From NCBI RefSeq assembly GCF_902705545.1, contig NZ_CACSHH010000003.1, positions 1 to 64,000 of the forward strand: DNA of 64,000 nt, written 5' to 3'. The notes beneath the pieces were generated by a model, which saw only the letters and a program-made list of their open reading frames with translations, was not told the DNA's origin and did no database searches. The position numbers and the translations under genes were made by a program. Source of the DNA: Chlamydia sp. 17-3921. Lineage in GTDB: Bacteria > Chlamydiota > Chlamydiia > Chlamydiales > Chlamydiaceae. Position 1 is the first letter of the stretch. Each line of letters starts with the position of its first letter. Positions 30,963 through 40,233 of this stretch are shown here, piece by piece.

Positions 30963-31748
30963 TTATGTGTAGGGCACTTCTACGGGAAGAATCTCTTCTT
31001 CTTGATTAAACCAGGTAGAGAGAAAACTATTTAGATCCTGTCTCTTAGGAAATTGCTTAAGAGTTTGACTATCAAATTGACTTATAGTAACTTTCACTAG
31101 CCTCTTAGGCATAAAAAAAAATGCCCGTCGCAACAGAAAAAAGAAACACTTCTTACAAACGCGCCCTAATTTCGGTGTTGAATTTTGTTTATATCGAGAA
31201 AATGCGCTCCCCCAAAGACCAGACACTCTTATTAAATAAACATTGTACTCCTTAGCTCTATGCAATAACACATGTGCAGAATGCTGATTAGCAATTTCTT
31301 CTTTACCATTTCTTGACAATCTTCCCGAAGGATAAAGTAAAAAACTCTCACCCTGATCTAGACCAGCGGCTACATAATCATAGAGTTTATTTATATGCTC
31401 TAGAGTTTCTTTTTTAGATTTTCCAGGAATGAACGAAGGTATAGGTATTGCCCGCACAGAATTCAAAAACCACCGAACTACAGGATCATGAAACAAATAA
31501 TCTGCGGCAATAGGACGAAGATAGCATTTAGGCCAAAGAAGGTATTCTAATATGATCGGATCAATTTCTGCGACATGATTGGATAAAAACAAATTACCTT
31601 TTTTACCATCTAGCTTCAAAGAACTTATACCATCAACTTGAAGTTTGTAGCGGAGTTTTAAAATCACGCCAATAACAAACTCGTACAAACGTTCATAAAT
31701 AGCTCGCCAAACTTTTCGTACCATCGCCGAAATTTCCTTAGGAGACAC
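30963..31748 (-). CDS. plsC: 1-acylglycerol-3-phosphate O-acyltransferase
   Basis: Adds the second acyl chain to lysophosphatidic acid at the inner membrane. The NHx4D catalytic motif is LFLSNHVAEIDPII with His58 and Asp63; the substrate-binding EGTRS-type block appears as LYPSGRLSRNG. The length of 261 aa is typical. The N-terminus has one hydrophobic stretch (LYEFVIGVILKLRY). It leads the three-gene lipid operon with aasC and bioF2 and is divergent from cysQ with a 62-base gap. Confidence 0.92.
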   Translation of the reverse strand: MSPKEISAMVRKVWRAIYERLYEFVIGVILKLRYKLQVDGISSLKLDGKKGNLFLSNHVAEIDPIILEYLLWPKCYLRPIAADYLFHDPVVRWFLNSVRAIPIPSFIPGKSKKETLEHINKLYDYVAAGLDQGESFLLYPSGRLSRNGKEEIANQHSAHVLLHRAKEYNVYLIRVSGLWGSAFSRYKQNSTPKLGRVCKKCFFFLLRRAFFFMPKRLVKVTISQFDSQTLKQFPKRQDLNSFLSTWFNQEEEILPVEVPYT

Positions 31749-31810
31749 TCACTACAAGTTTAACATAATCTCAATATTTGGTAGCATCCTTATGTTACCT
31801 AGGGAATCTC

Positions 31811-32788
31811 ATGTGGTCTAATTTGCCAGACTACCAGTCTGTTGCGGAAAATATAGTTACAAAAATTGCCACTCAACTCATTAATTACCAAAAAAAAAAT
31901 CATTTAATTCTCTGTTGGGAAAAATCGGATCTTTCTTTTGTAACTCCAGCAGATTATGGTGTTCAATACTATCTTCAAAAACAGCTTTATCAAGCTTTTC
32001 CTCATATACCTTTTGTTGGCGAAGAAGTTCTTCTTCCTAAGAAAGACTATAAAAAAATTCCTGAAATTTTAAAATTTGTTCATAAATTAGATCCTTGTGC
32101 AACAGAAGCAGACTTGCTTTATACTTTTACAACACCTCAACCTGCATCTTCTCTATTTTGGCTTGCAGACCCTATTGATGGTACTGCAGGTTTTATTCGA
32201 AAACGTTTTTTTGCCTTAGCTTTGACACTAATTTATGAAAATTTTCCAGTTCTATCAGTCCTAGCCTGTCCAACTTCAAATCAGACTTTTAAAATTTATT
32301 CTGCAGCAAAAAATTATGGTTTATCTATTTTTGGGCCAGAAATTCCTGAGAGAAAAACAATTTATTGTAAGAAAAAAAGGACTGATCGTTATTGTGAAGC
32401 GTCTCTAGCAGCGTGTAACCAACAACATCATGCAACACGCTTATTAGGTTTAGATCTTCCTGGCCGTCCCCGACCTTATCGAGTAGAAAGTCAATACAAA
32501 TATGCTTTAGTAGCAGAAGGTTTTGTAGATTTTTTCATTCGCTATCCCTTTATTTCTACTAGAGCAAGAACTTGGGATCATGCTCCCGGGGCATTTCTTG
32601 TTGAAGAAGCCGGAGGAGTAGTTACAGATTTGTTAGGGGCTCCCCTAGATTATAGTCGTCAGGACTTCTTCTTAGATAATCACCCGATTATACTCGCTTC
32701 AGGGAACCAAGAAATTCATGAAACAACCTTACAAGCCTTACACAGCCGTCTTAATACTTCACTTTCGACGGCTTCTTCAGCATCATGA
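31811..32788 (+). CDS. cysQ: inositol monophosphatase/3'(2'),5'-bisphosphate nucleotidase family protein
   Basis: A lithium-sensitive type Mg-dependent phosphatase, probably converting 3'-phosphoadenosine 5'-phosphate to AMP. Metal-site motifs are intact: PFVGEE near residue 73, WLADPIDGTAGFI near 116-128, and RTWDHAPGAFLVEEAGGVVTD near 253-273. The ATG at 31811 preceded by AGGG is preferred to the TTG 11 codons earlier. The substrate cannot be fixed from sequence; inositol phosphates are an alternative. It converges with the dehydrogenase gene with a 6-base overlap. Confidence 0.88.
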   Translation: MWSNLPDYQSVAENIVTKIATQLINYQKKNHLILCWEKSDLSFVTPADYGVQYYLQKQLYQAFPHIPFVGEEVLLPKKDYKKIPEILKFVHKLDPCATEADLLYTFTTPQPASSLFWLADPIDGTAGFIRKRFFALALTLIYENFPVLSVLACPTSNQTFKIYSAAKNYGLSIFGPEIPERKTIYCKKKRTDRYCEASLAACNQQHHATRLLGLDLPGRPRPYRVESQYKYALVAEGFVDFFIRYPFISTRARTWDHAPGAFLVEEAGGVVTDLLGAPLDYSRQDFFLDNHPIILASGNQEIHETTLQALHSRLNTSLSTASSAS

Positions 32789-33838
32789 GGAAGAGAGAGC
32801 AGCAAGCCTTTCTTCTACAAACAAGTCTGACAAAGTTACAGTATCACTATTAGAAATATCACTTTGATCATAAAGTTCTCTAAGAGTACAAGGAAGTTTT
32901 TCTACACGAGATAGAACTTTTTTAGGATTGTAAGACTCTTCTAAAGCTGTAACAACATTTAGCAGTCCTCCAGCATTTATTAAATAATCTGGAGCATAAA
33001 CAATACCTCGTTCATGAAGAGAAGCTCCTATAGAAGCATCTTCTAATATATTGTTGGCTGCACCGACTATAGCCTTGCACCGTAAATTAGCAATATTATC
33101 TTTACGAATAACATTACCTCGAGCACATGGAGATAGGATATCACACTCGAAAGAAACAAAATCACTTTCTGAAATAGGGATAGCTCCATAAAGCTTCTCT
33201 GCATAATTAACAGCTGCTTCTTCAATATCTGAAACGTAAATTTCAGCACCCGCAAAGAATAGAGAATGTAGTAACAGTTTTCCTACTGATCCGATTCCTT
33301 GAATTGCAACTTTCTTATATCTTAGAGATGGAGAACCCCATAACTTCTGAGCAGTTTCTTGCATACATAAAAACACTCCGTGCGCTGTATAAATAGAGGG
33401 ATTGCCACTAATAGAGTCAAGACCACAAACATAAGGAGTTTCCTCTGCTACAATCGCAATGTCACGTACTGAAACACCAAGATCTTCAGCACAAATATAT
33501 TTCCCTTTCAAAGAATCTACAGCCTGTCCAAAAGCTCTAAGCATATCCTCGGATAATCGAGGTGCATGCGGAGGAAGAAGGATAACACTCTTTCCTCCCC
33601 CGGTACCGGCTCCACAAATTATACTCTTATAAGACATTCCTTTAGATAAGCGCAAAGCATCAGTCAAAGCTTCATCAAACGAACCATACACAGATGCTCT
33701 AGTTCCTCCTAAAGCAGGGCCTACAATAGTTTGGTGGATAGCAATGATTGCGTGCAGTCCTACATCATCACATGTAATTTCAATTACACGCTCATAATTG
33801 GCTAATTTTATATCTTTGAATACTAGAGGATACTTCAT
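32783..33838 (-). CDS. ldh: leucine/phenylalanine/valine dehydrogenase family protein
   Basis: NAD-dependent oxidative deaminase of branched-chain or aromatic amino acids. The catalytic segment is ALGGTRASVYGSFDEAL near residues 43-59 with LSKGMSYKSIICGAGTGGGK near 69-88, and the Rossmann fold is VAIQGIGSVGKLLLHSLFF near 177-195. The length of 351 aa fits the Glu/Leu/Phe/Val dehydrogenase family. Leucine is the customary chlamydial annotation (CT773); residues alone do not separate leucine from valine or phenylalanine. Confidence 0.88.
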   Translation of the reverse strand: MKYPLVFKDIKLANYERVIEITCDDVGLHAIIAIHQTIVGPALGGTRASVYGSFDEALTDALRLSKGMSYKSIICGAGTGGGKSVILLPPHAPRLSEDMLRAFGQAVDSLKGKYICAEDLGVSVRDIAIVAEETPYVCGLDSISGNPSIYTAHGVFLCMQETAQKLWGSPSLRYKKVAIQGIGSVGKLLLHSLFFAGAEIYVSDIEEAAVNYAEKLYGAIPISESDFVSFECDILSPCARGNVIRKDNIANLRCKAIVGAANNILEDASIGASLHERGIVYAPDYLINAGGLLNVVTALEESYNPKKVLSRVEKLPCTLRELYDQSDISNSDTVTLSDLFVEERLAALSSS

Positions 33839-33990
33839 AACTCGAAATGTATTTATAAAAACAAAGCATTCTATAAAAATAATTAAAAGTCAATTATAGT
33901 AGGCATGTTCTTCTCATAAAATTGCACTCATGATAATCTATAGGGTTTAAAAACTCGAATAAGAATTCTTAAATCAAAAGAGCGACTTAT

Positions 33991-34641
33991 ATGTCTAAAC
34001 TTCCCACAAATGTTGCCCATCCTTGGCATGGCCCTACATTAACTTACAATGATTATGAATCTTTATGTTGCTATATAGAGATTACTCCTCAAGATTCTGT
34101 AAAATTTGAATTAGACAAAATTACTGGACTTTTAAAAGTAGATAGACCTCAAAAATTTTCTAATTTTTGTCCTTGTCTTTACGGTTTATTACCGCAAACA
34201 TACTGTGGGGAAGCTTCAGGAAAATATAGTGGTGAGCAAACTCTAAGAGAGAATATTCAAGGGGATAAAGATCCTTTAGACGTCTGTGTGCTTACAGAGA
34301 AAAATATAACTCATGGAAATATCCTATTACAAGCACGTCCTATCGGAGGATTACGCATTATTGACTCTGGCGAAGCAGACGATAAAATTATCGCAGTTTT
34401 AGAAGATGATTTAGTTTTTGCAGGAATAGATGATGTTTCTGATTGTCCTGGTACTGTTTTAGATATGATTCAGCACTACTTTTTAACTTACAAAGCAACT
34501 CCAGAAAACCTCATGCAAGGACAAGCTGCGAAAATAGAAATTGTGGGAATCTATGGGAAAAAAGAAGCTCAAAAGGTCATTCATTTAGCTCATGAAGACT
34601 ATCTAGCATATATTAACAATGAGGCTACAGCAATCAAATAA
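33991..34641 (+). CDS. ppa: inorganic pyrophosphatase (soluble, family I)
   Basis: Hydrolyses pyrophosphate in the cytosol, pulling biosynthetic reactions forward. The metal-binding signature is [13 protein letters not shown] near residues 91-103, preceded by [15 protein letters not shown] and followed by [20 protein letters not shown]. At 216 aa it is longer than the E. coli enzyme (about 175) in the way eukaryote-like family I enzymes are. A clear hairpin terminator follows the stop codon. Confidence 0.95.
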   Translation: MSKLPTNVAHPWHGPTLTYNDYESLCCYIEITPQDSVKFELDKITGLLKVDRPQKFSNFCPCLYGLLPQTYCGEASGKYSGEQTLRENIQGDKDPLDVCVLTEKNITHGNILLQARPIGGLRIIDSGEADDKIIAVLEDDLVFAGIDDVSDCPGTVLDMIQHYFLTYKATPENLMQGQAAKIEIVGIYGKKEAQKVIHLAHEDYLAYINNEATAIK

Positions 34642-34650
34642 TACTTAATA

Positions 34651-34677
34651 AAGGAGAGATTTTTTCTCTCCTCTTTT
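34651..34677. terminator. bidirectional terminator between ppa and the Nudix gene
   Basis: A 7-bp stem GGAGAGA/TCTCTCC (34653-34659 and 34665-34671), extended by one A-T pair, with a five-T loop, followed on the plus strand by TCTTTT and on the minus strand by TTTATT. It sits 11 bases after the ppa stop and just beyond the end of the convergent Nudix gene. Confidence 0.8.
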
Positions 34678-35128
34678 AAGAAGAAAATAGATAGTTGTGA
34701 ACAAACTTATCAGCTTCTACTATCAATCCTCGCAATTCAGGGAAATTAACTAAACGTAATCCCTCTTGAAAAGATATCCAACGATGCTCACAAGTCTCTG
34801 AGGGATCTGCGTGAACATCCCCACGGACTTCTGCTAAGAAATAAGAAACTTCTTTTCTAATAAGCATCTGATTTTCATCTGTAAAAGAATATTGTTCGAC
34901 CAGAATTTTTGGAAAAAAATTAACAACTCCTAAACCAGTTTCTTCGACAAGCTCTCTTTCTGCAGTTTCTTGGGGTCCTTCTTTGTCTTCAGGATGACCT
35001 TTAGGGAATCCCCAATGCCTACCTTTTGTATGGCAAATAAAACAAATTTTTAATGTGCTTTTATCTGGAGTTCCAAAAAACTTTATTGGAATAATACCAA
35101 AAGAGTATTCATGTTGTGCCTTCATCAT
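34676..35128 (-). CDS. Nudix hydrolase (diadenosine tetraphosphatase-like)
   Basis: A 150-aa hydrolase of nucleoside diphosphates linked to another moiety. The Nudix box [20 protein letters not shown] then TGL fits Gx5Ex7REUxEExGU at about residues 44-66. The FGIIPIKF start and [19 protein letters not shown] segment resemble Ap4A pyrophosphatases, so Ap4A is the likely substrate, but others are possible. It is the last gene after fabF, two bases downstream of the fabF stop. Confidence 0.9.
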   Translation of the reverse strand: MMKAQHEYSFGIIPIKFFGTPDKSTLKICFICHTKGRHWGFPKGHPEDKEGPQETAERELVEETGLGVVNFFPKILVEQYSFTDENQMLIRKEVSYFLAEVRGDVHADPSETCEHRWISFQEGLRLVNFPELRGLIVEADKFVHNYLFSS

Positions 35129-35130
35129 AA

Positions 35131-36381
35131 TTAGGGTATATACCTCGAGAATAATATCGTTGAATTATGTCCACCGAAACCAAAAGAGTTCGACATAGCC
35201 ACGTCAATATCCCAATCTTGAGCTTTATTTGCAACTACATCGAAATCCTCGACTTCAGTAATAGGATTTTCTAAATTAATTGTTGGGTGAACTTTACCTG
35301 TGAGAATTGCCTGTATGGTTGCGATAGCTTCTACACCACCAGCAGCCCCCAAGCAATGACCTATTAAAGATTTTGTAGAGTTCATACGAAGATTTTTAAC
35401 ATGACTACCGAAAGCTTTTTTCAATGCTAAAACTTCAGAAATATCTCCTAAAGGAGTAGAGGTTCCATGAGCATTAATATAATTAACCCGCTCCTTAGGG
35501 ATATCAGAAGCAAGCAAAGCACCTAACACACATGCTGTTATTCCTTCACCATCGTCTCTAGGAGCTGTGATATGAAAAGCATCACAAGTTGTATAACATC
35601 CCAAAATCTCAGCAAAAATTGGAGCATCACGGCGCAAAGCATTATCTAAGGTCTCTAAAACAAGAACACCTGCACCTTCGCCCATAACGAAGCCATCACG
35701 ATCTCGATCCCAAGGTCTAGAAGCTTTTTCTGGAGCATCATTTCTTTCTGACAAAGCACGATTTGCTATAAAACCTTCTAAACCAATGCGATTTACAGCG
35801 GCTTCTGTACCACCACATACTATCATATCGGCCCGACCTGAAACTAAATGTTGGTAAGCAGAATCAATACAATAATTGGAGGTTGCACATGCAGTAGATA
35901 TTGAGAAGTTCGGTCCCATCAAACCAAAATCCATAGCAATTAAGGCTGGGGCCATATTTGTAATAATGTAGGGAATAAAAAAAGGAGAGACTTTTTTCTT
36001 TCCTATCAAAATTTTTTCCATTCCCTCATTGAGAGTTGCCAATCCTCCCATTCCTGAGCCAATAATAGCACCACAACGCAACGGATCTGCTGGAAGATGA
36101 TCTTTATCCCAACGGGACATTGCTATAGCTTTTTTTGCAGCAACCATAGCATATGTAATGAAAGGATCTACACGACGAGCTTGTTTTTTATCTAAGTATG
36201 GTTCTGGATTAAACTCAGGGACCCATCCAGCAAATCGCGTGGCGTAGTTTTCGCAAGGAAAAGAAGAAATCGTTTTAACACCACTAATACCTGCAAGCAA
36301 ATTATCATAAAAGGTGTCTACTTCGTAGCCTAAACAGGACACTACACCCAAGCCTGTAACAACCACACGTTTTCTACTCAT
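35131..36381 (-). CDS. fabF: 3-oxoacyl-[acyl-carrier-protein] synthase II
   Basis: Elongating condensing enzyme of type II fatty acid synthesis. The Cys-His-His triad is present: the active Cys in [18 protein letters not shown] near residue 163, His in [11 protein letters not shown] near 304, and His in [15 protein letters not shown] near 341. GFGFGGHN closes the C-terminus. The length of 416 aa is normal for FabF rather than FabH or FabB. It follows rsfS by 26 bases. Confidence 0.95.
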   Translation of the reverse strand: MSRKRVVVTGLGVVSCLGYEVDTFYDNLLAGISGVKTISSFPCENYATRFAGWVPEFNPEPYLDKKQARRVDPFITYAMVAAKKAIAMSRWDKDHLPADPLRCGAIIGSGMGGLATLNEGMEKILIGKKKVSPFFIPYIITNMAPALIAMDFGLMGPNFSISTACATSNYCIDSAYQHLVSGRADMIVCGGTEAAVNRIGLEGFIANRALSERNDAPEKASRPWDRDRDGFVMGEGAGVLVLETLDNALRRDAPIFAEILGCYTTCDAFHITAPRDDGEGITACVLGALLASDIPKERVNYINAHGTSTPLGDISEVLALKKAFGSHVKNLRMNSTKSLIGHCLGAAGGVEAIATIQAILTGKVHPTINLENPITEVEDFDVVANKAQDWDIDVAMSNSFGFGGHNSTILFSRYIP

Positions 36382-36407
36382 ATATAGCTCTCCACTCCAT
36401 TAAGAAG

Positions 36408-36755
36408 TCAGAAATTTAATGCAATATTGGAACCATCTTTCCAAAGCTCTTCTAAACGATATCGTTCTCGAATTGCTGAGATGAACAAATGTATAACGAT
36501 ATATCCATAATCTATAACTATCCAGTCACCATGATTCATACCCTCTACATGAGGGAGTAGATTTTGCTTTTTTAAAACGTGAATGACTTCATTAGCTAAA
36601 GCTTTAACATGAATGCAAACATTTCCCTCAGCAAATACAAAATAATTTGTAAAATCTGAAATATTACTTACATCCAAGACAATAAGGTTATTACCTTTTT
36701 TTTGATTTATAACTTTAGCTATAGTTTTCAATAAATTAATATAAAACAACTCCAT
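36408..36755 (-). CDS. rsfS: ribosome silencing factor RsfS
   Basis: A 115-aa protein (YbeB/Iojap family) that binds L14 and blocks subunit joining when translation must be lowered. The family core is NLIVLDVSNISDFTNYFVFA near residues 23-42 and EGMNHGDWIVIDYGYIVIHL near 71-90, followed by RERYRLEELWKDG. It lies between the HAD gene and fabF on one leftward run. In a developmental-cycle organism a ribosome-silencing role is attractive, but that is inference. Confidence 0.92.
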   Translation of the reverse strand: MELFYINLLKTIAKVINQKKGNNLIVLDVSNISDFTNYFVFAEGNVCIHVKALANEVIHVLKKQNLLPHVEGMNHGDWIVIDYGYIVIHLFISAIRERYRLEELWKDGSNIALNF

Positions 36756-36813
36756 AAAGGTCTGCTCGAGAATACCTGATTCTCTAAGATAAGGTCGAGC
36801 TTTTTTAATTACT

Positions 36814-37452
36814 TTAGATGATATTCCAATAACACTTTTTAGCTATTTTTTTTAAACGACCTCGAGGACGCACAACGGTTTTTTCTTCCCCTAATAGGAG
36901 GAAAGGCAGGTCTAGTATATGATCCGAAAAGGTATGACTTCGAGCTTGACATATTTTTTTTAGATAACTAAGGATTTGCGCTTTCTTCTCCCCAGTCAAA
37001 CATTTTTTATATACGACTTGCTCAGCTGATTCAGTTTGATAATATGAGGCATACCACAAATGTACTCCCAATCGTTCTGCTATAGGACCCACGATGAAAT
37101 CCGGAGAAGAAGAGAATAAAACAACTTGGCCAAAAGGATCCTTAAAAGCTTCTTCCAATCTCTCTATAGTTGGAGCATAAAAATCATTATTTTTTAAAGT
37201 TGCGACAAAATCTCTAGCATAACTAAAAAGACTTTCCTGAGGGGTATTCAAAAGTAAACGATTTACTATTCGAGTGTAAAAGGAGGACAGGTCAAAAAAA
37301 AACTTAAATCCCAAAAATCGTAATATACAACCAGGAATACTCTTATAGGGAAATAGTTGACGCAACAAAGCGTAACGGTAGAACTTCCAACTACTATTCC
37401 CCCGAAGAAGAGTTTTATCTAAATCAAAAGCATATATGCAACGTCTAGTCAT
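36814..37452 (-). CDS. HAD-superfamily phosphatase, subfamily IB type
   Basis: A 212-aa protein with HAD motif I AFDLDKTLLRGNSSW (Asp at residues 10 and 12), motif II VVLFSSSPDFIV with the key Ser, the motif III lysine in KKCLTGEKKAQIL, and motif IV-like SDHILDLPFLLL. The cap is inserted after motif I, as in SerB-like and acyl-phosphate phosphatases. The substrate is unknown. Its start overlaps the stop of the upstream coiled-coil gene by four bases (ATGA), implying translational coupling. I do not recall a C. trachomatis counterpart here. Confidence 0.85.
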   Translation of the reverse strand: MTRRCIYAFDLDKTLLRGNSSWKFYRYALLRQLFPYKSIPGCILRFLGFKFFFDLSSFYTRIVNRLLLNTPQESLFSYARDFVATLKNNDFYAPTIERLEEAFKDPFGQVVLFSSSPDFIVGPIAERLGVHLWYASYYQTESAEQVVYKKCLTGEKKAQILSYLKKICQARSHTFSDHILDLPFLLLGEEKTVVRPRGRLKKIAKKCYWNII

Positions 37453-39092
37453 AAAATTTGCTGGATTTGCTTTTTTAAACTTAAGATACTTTGATCTAGC
37501 TCTTCTAAAGATCGCTTATCCTCTTCAACAAGAGAACTATATTGCATAGCGCGATTAAAATCGAGCCCTGAAGATCCTAATAGTTTCTTATCTTGCTCTA
37601 ACTTATTTTTCAGCTCTTTACGACGTATTTGCCTTTGAGATAAAACCTGACGCATATTTTCAATATTTGCTCTAGAATCAGATAACAGCTGATTTTCAAA
37701 AAATCGAGTAATAATTTGAAGAGCTTGATTTAATTGGTTGTCTAAAGAAATTTTTTCGAAATTAGACAAAAAAGTCATCTTAGTAAGAGATTCTTTTAAC
37801 TCCTTCCAAGACTCTTTAGAAGATGGTGTTATGTTTCCAGCATCACAAGTTTGAACGAACTCAGCAATACGAGAAGATAAGGAATCAATAGCTTTTTGCT
37901 TTACTTGACGATCTTTTATCAATCGTTCTTGACAAGTTTTCTCAATAATTTCCTGCTTCGCATGTAGACGATCATATAAAATATGAAGTTCACTTTTTAA
38001 AGTGACAACGTCTTCATGAACAAAGTCTAACGCACGAATACGTTTAGCAATGCTTTCTAAATTCTTTTGGATCTTAGTAAGATCTTCTTCTGCATCCAAT
38101 TGCATAGAAGCAGCATCCAAAAGAGACCGTACTTCTTTTGTATTTTCTATAGAGGCAAGACGTATTTTTCCTTGTTCTTGACGAATCTCTTTTTCTAAAC
38201 CCTTTAACTGATCCCAGCACTGACCAAGCTTTAAACGTGTGTCAGAAAAAACATTAGAGGTAACAAAAAGTTTTTTAGCAACACTCTGTAAATTTTTTAT
38301 CTCTCTTCTTAAAAAAAAAACAGATCGCTTCAAAACATTTTTATCAGCTTTAGAAAAATATCTCGCAACAAAAGAGTCGACATCTTCCGAAAAAACCTGA
38401 CTTACTTTTTCTATAAGCTCTTTACGCAAAGGGAAAACATGATTGCCCAAAACAGATAAGCGTTGAAAAAATTCACTTTTCAACTTCATCCGCATTCCAA
38501 CATTCATTAGTTCTTTTCGAAGAGCTATGATTTTTGTAGAAAAGCTACTTAACCACAATAAAGAGGCGTGCTGAGTTTTATAAAATTCATGGTGTTTTTC
38601 TAAAGTTGAAGTTTCCAAAAAAATTGGATCAATTTCTTCACTATCAATATTCTGTAAAACAGAATTTATATCTTTTTCTAAACAAGATATAGCCAGTTCA
38701 ATTTGATCTATAACGAATGAATCGCCTTCTTCATGAAAAGCTTTGATGCGCCTACCCTCTTTTGTCAATTCTATATACCGACGCCATGCGTTCGCTCTTT
38801 TCGAAAGATCTTGCTCTTGTTGAAATAAAGGTAAACTATGTTTACGTATAGCCCAAAAAAGCTTTAAATTAATTCCTGAAGACTCACTTAAAGCTATTTC
38901 CATCCGATTAAGACTAAAAGTCATTTGCTCTTCCAAGGTAGAAAGTTTTGCAAATTCATTAGTAAAAATTGCAAAAGAATTATCAACGTCTCTGACTTCT
39001 TTGCTTTCTAAAGAACATCTTTTGTCACAAATCTCTGTCACAGAACTCGATTCCGTTTGGGAAGATATAAAGCTGTTGTCTGTGGTATCCAT
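37449..39092 (-). CDS. coiled-coil protein of unknown function
   Basis: A 547-aa protein without signal peptide or membrane span. From about residue 40 to the end it is almost entirely charged and helical with Leu/Ile heptads (for example TKIIALRKELMNVGMRMKLK and DQSILSLKKQIQQIL), so long coiled coils are expected, possibly as repeats of a DUF349-like kind. The first 40 residues are Ser/Thr/Glu-rich. It leads the leftward run ending at the Nudix gene and corresponds by position to CT768. No function can be assigned. Confidence 0.85.
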   Translation of the reverse strand: MDTTDNSFISSQTESSSVTEICDKRCSLESKEVRDVDNSFAIFTNEFAKLSTLEEQMTFSLNRMEIALSESSGINLKLFWAIRKHSLPLFQQEQDLSKRANAWRRYIELTKEGRRIKAFHEEGDSFVIDQIELAISCLEKDINSVLQNIDSEEIDPIFLETSTLEKHHEFYKTQHASLLWLSSFSTKIIALRKELMNVGMRMKLKSEFFQRLSVLGNHVFPLRKELIEKVSQVFSEDVDSFVARYFSKADKNVLKRSVFFLRREIKNLQSVAKKLFVTSNVFSDTRLKLGQCWDQLKGLEKEIRQEQGKIRLASIENTKEVRSLLDAASMQLDAEEDLTKIQKNLESIAKRIRALDFVHEDVVTLKSELHILYDRLHAKQEIIEKTCQERLIKDRQVKQKAIDSLSSRIAEFVQTCDAGNITPSSKESWKELKESLTKMTFLSNFEKISLDNQLNQALQIITRFFENQLLSDSRANIENMRQVLSQRQIRRKELKNKLEQDKKLLGSSGLDFNRAMQYSSLVEEDKRSLEELDQSILSLKKQIQQIL

Positions 39093-39174
39093 AAAACAAC
39101 TTAGGCTAGAACTTGAAAAGAAAATATGTAGGAACTAAAGTGTGCTTTTCTAAACCTTTATCGTCAATTGTTTT

Positions 39175-40233
39175 ATGAACTCCACTAGACTAACTTCTAA
39201 GGAAGGACTTGAAATGCTAGTTTCTATGCCGCTGGAAGAGCTTAAACTTTTGGCAAATCATCTCAGAAAACAGCGTTATCCTGCGGATGAAATCACTTAC
39301 GTGTTGGATGCCAATCCAAATTATACAAATATTTGTAAAATGGATTGTACGTTCTGTGCATTCTATAGAAAGCCACGCTCTCCTGATGCGTATCTTTTTA
39401 CTTTAGACGACTTTCGCCAATTATTACAGCGTTATACAAAATTAGGAATTAGAACTGTATTGTTACAAGGGGGCGTTCATCCAACTATTGGCATAGATTA
39501 TCTTGAAACATTAGTACGTATTAGCGTTCAAGAATTCCCTTCCATACATCCTCATTTCTTCTCTGCAGTAGAGATAAATCATGCTGCTCAAGTCTCCAAA
39601 ATTTCTGAAGAAGAAGCTCTATCTCGATTATGGGAAGCTGGCTTAAGAACTATTCCAGGGGGCGGTGCAGAAATCCTTTCAGAACGAGTTAGAAAAATTA
39701 TTTCTCCAAAAAAAATGGAGCCTGGAGGTTGGCTTAGATTCCATAAGCTAAGTCATAAATTAGGTTTTCATACAACTGCCACTATGATGTTTGGTCATAT
39801 AGAGACTCCTGAGGATATTCTTACCCATTTGGAATCGTTACGTAACGCCCAAGATGAACGATCTGGTTTTTATAGTTTTATTCCTTGGAGCTATAAGCCT
39901 CAAAATACAGCTTTAGGTCGAAAAATTTCTTTTAGAAACACGGAGGAACTATACTATCGAATATTGGCAGTTTCTCGAATTTTTTTAGATAATTTTGATC
40001 ATATAGCGGCTTCATGGTTTGGAGAAGGGAAAGAAGTTGGAAAGCGAGCTTTGCATTATGGAGCCGATGATTTTGGAGGAACTATCTTAGATGAAAGTGT
40101 ACACAGATGCACAGGATGGTCATTACAGAGCACAGAAGATGAGATACAACAACTCATTCGTAGTGCGGGTTTTACTCCTGTAGAACGCGATTCTTTTTAT
40201 CAACACATCAAAAAAACAACAACTCACCCATAA
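39175..40233 (+). CDS. mqnC: cyclic dehypoxanthinyl futalosine synthase (radical SAM)
   Basis: Enzyme of the futalosine route to menaquinone. The radical-SAM cluster motif Cx3Cx2C is NYTNICKMDCTFCAFYRKP near residues 49-67. MqnC family marks follow: TVLLQGGVHPTIGIDYLETL, TIPGGGAEILSERVRKIISP, and TTATMMFGHIETPEDIL with FYSFIPWSYKPQNTAL. The length of 352 aa is usual. No other mqn gene is in the window. It diverges from the coiled-coil gene and overlaps convergent miaA by 10 bases. Confidence 0.93.
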   Translation: MNSTRLTSKEGLEMLVSMPLEELKLLANHLRKQRYPADEITYVLDANPNYTNICKMDCTFCAFYRKPRSPDAYLFTLDDFRQLLQRYTKLGIRTVLLQGGVHPTIGIDYLETLVRISVQEFPSIHPHFFSAVEINHAAQVSKISEEEALSRLWEAGLRTIPGGGAEILSERVRKIISPKKMEPGGWLRFHKLSHKLGFHTTATMMFGHIETPEDILTHLESLRNAQDERSGFYSFIPWSYKPQNTALGRKISFRNTEELYYRILAVSRIFLDNFDHIAASWFGEGKEVGKRALHYGADDFGGTILDESVHRCTGWSLQSTEDEIQQLIRSAGFTPVERDSFYQHIKKTTTHP

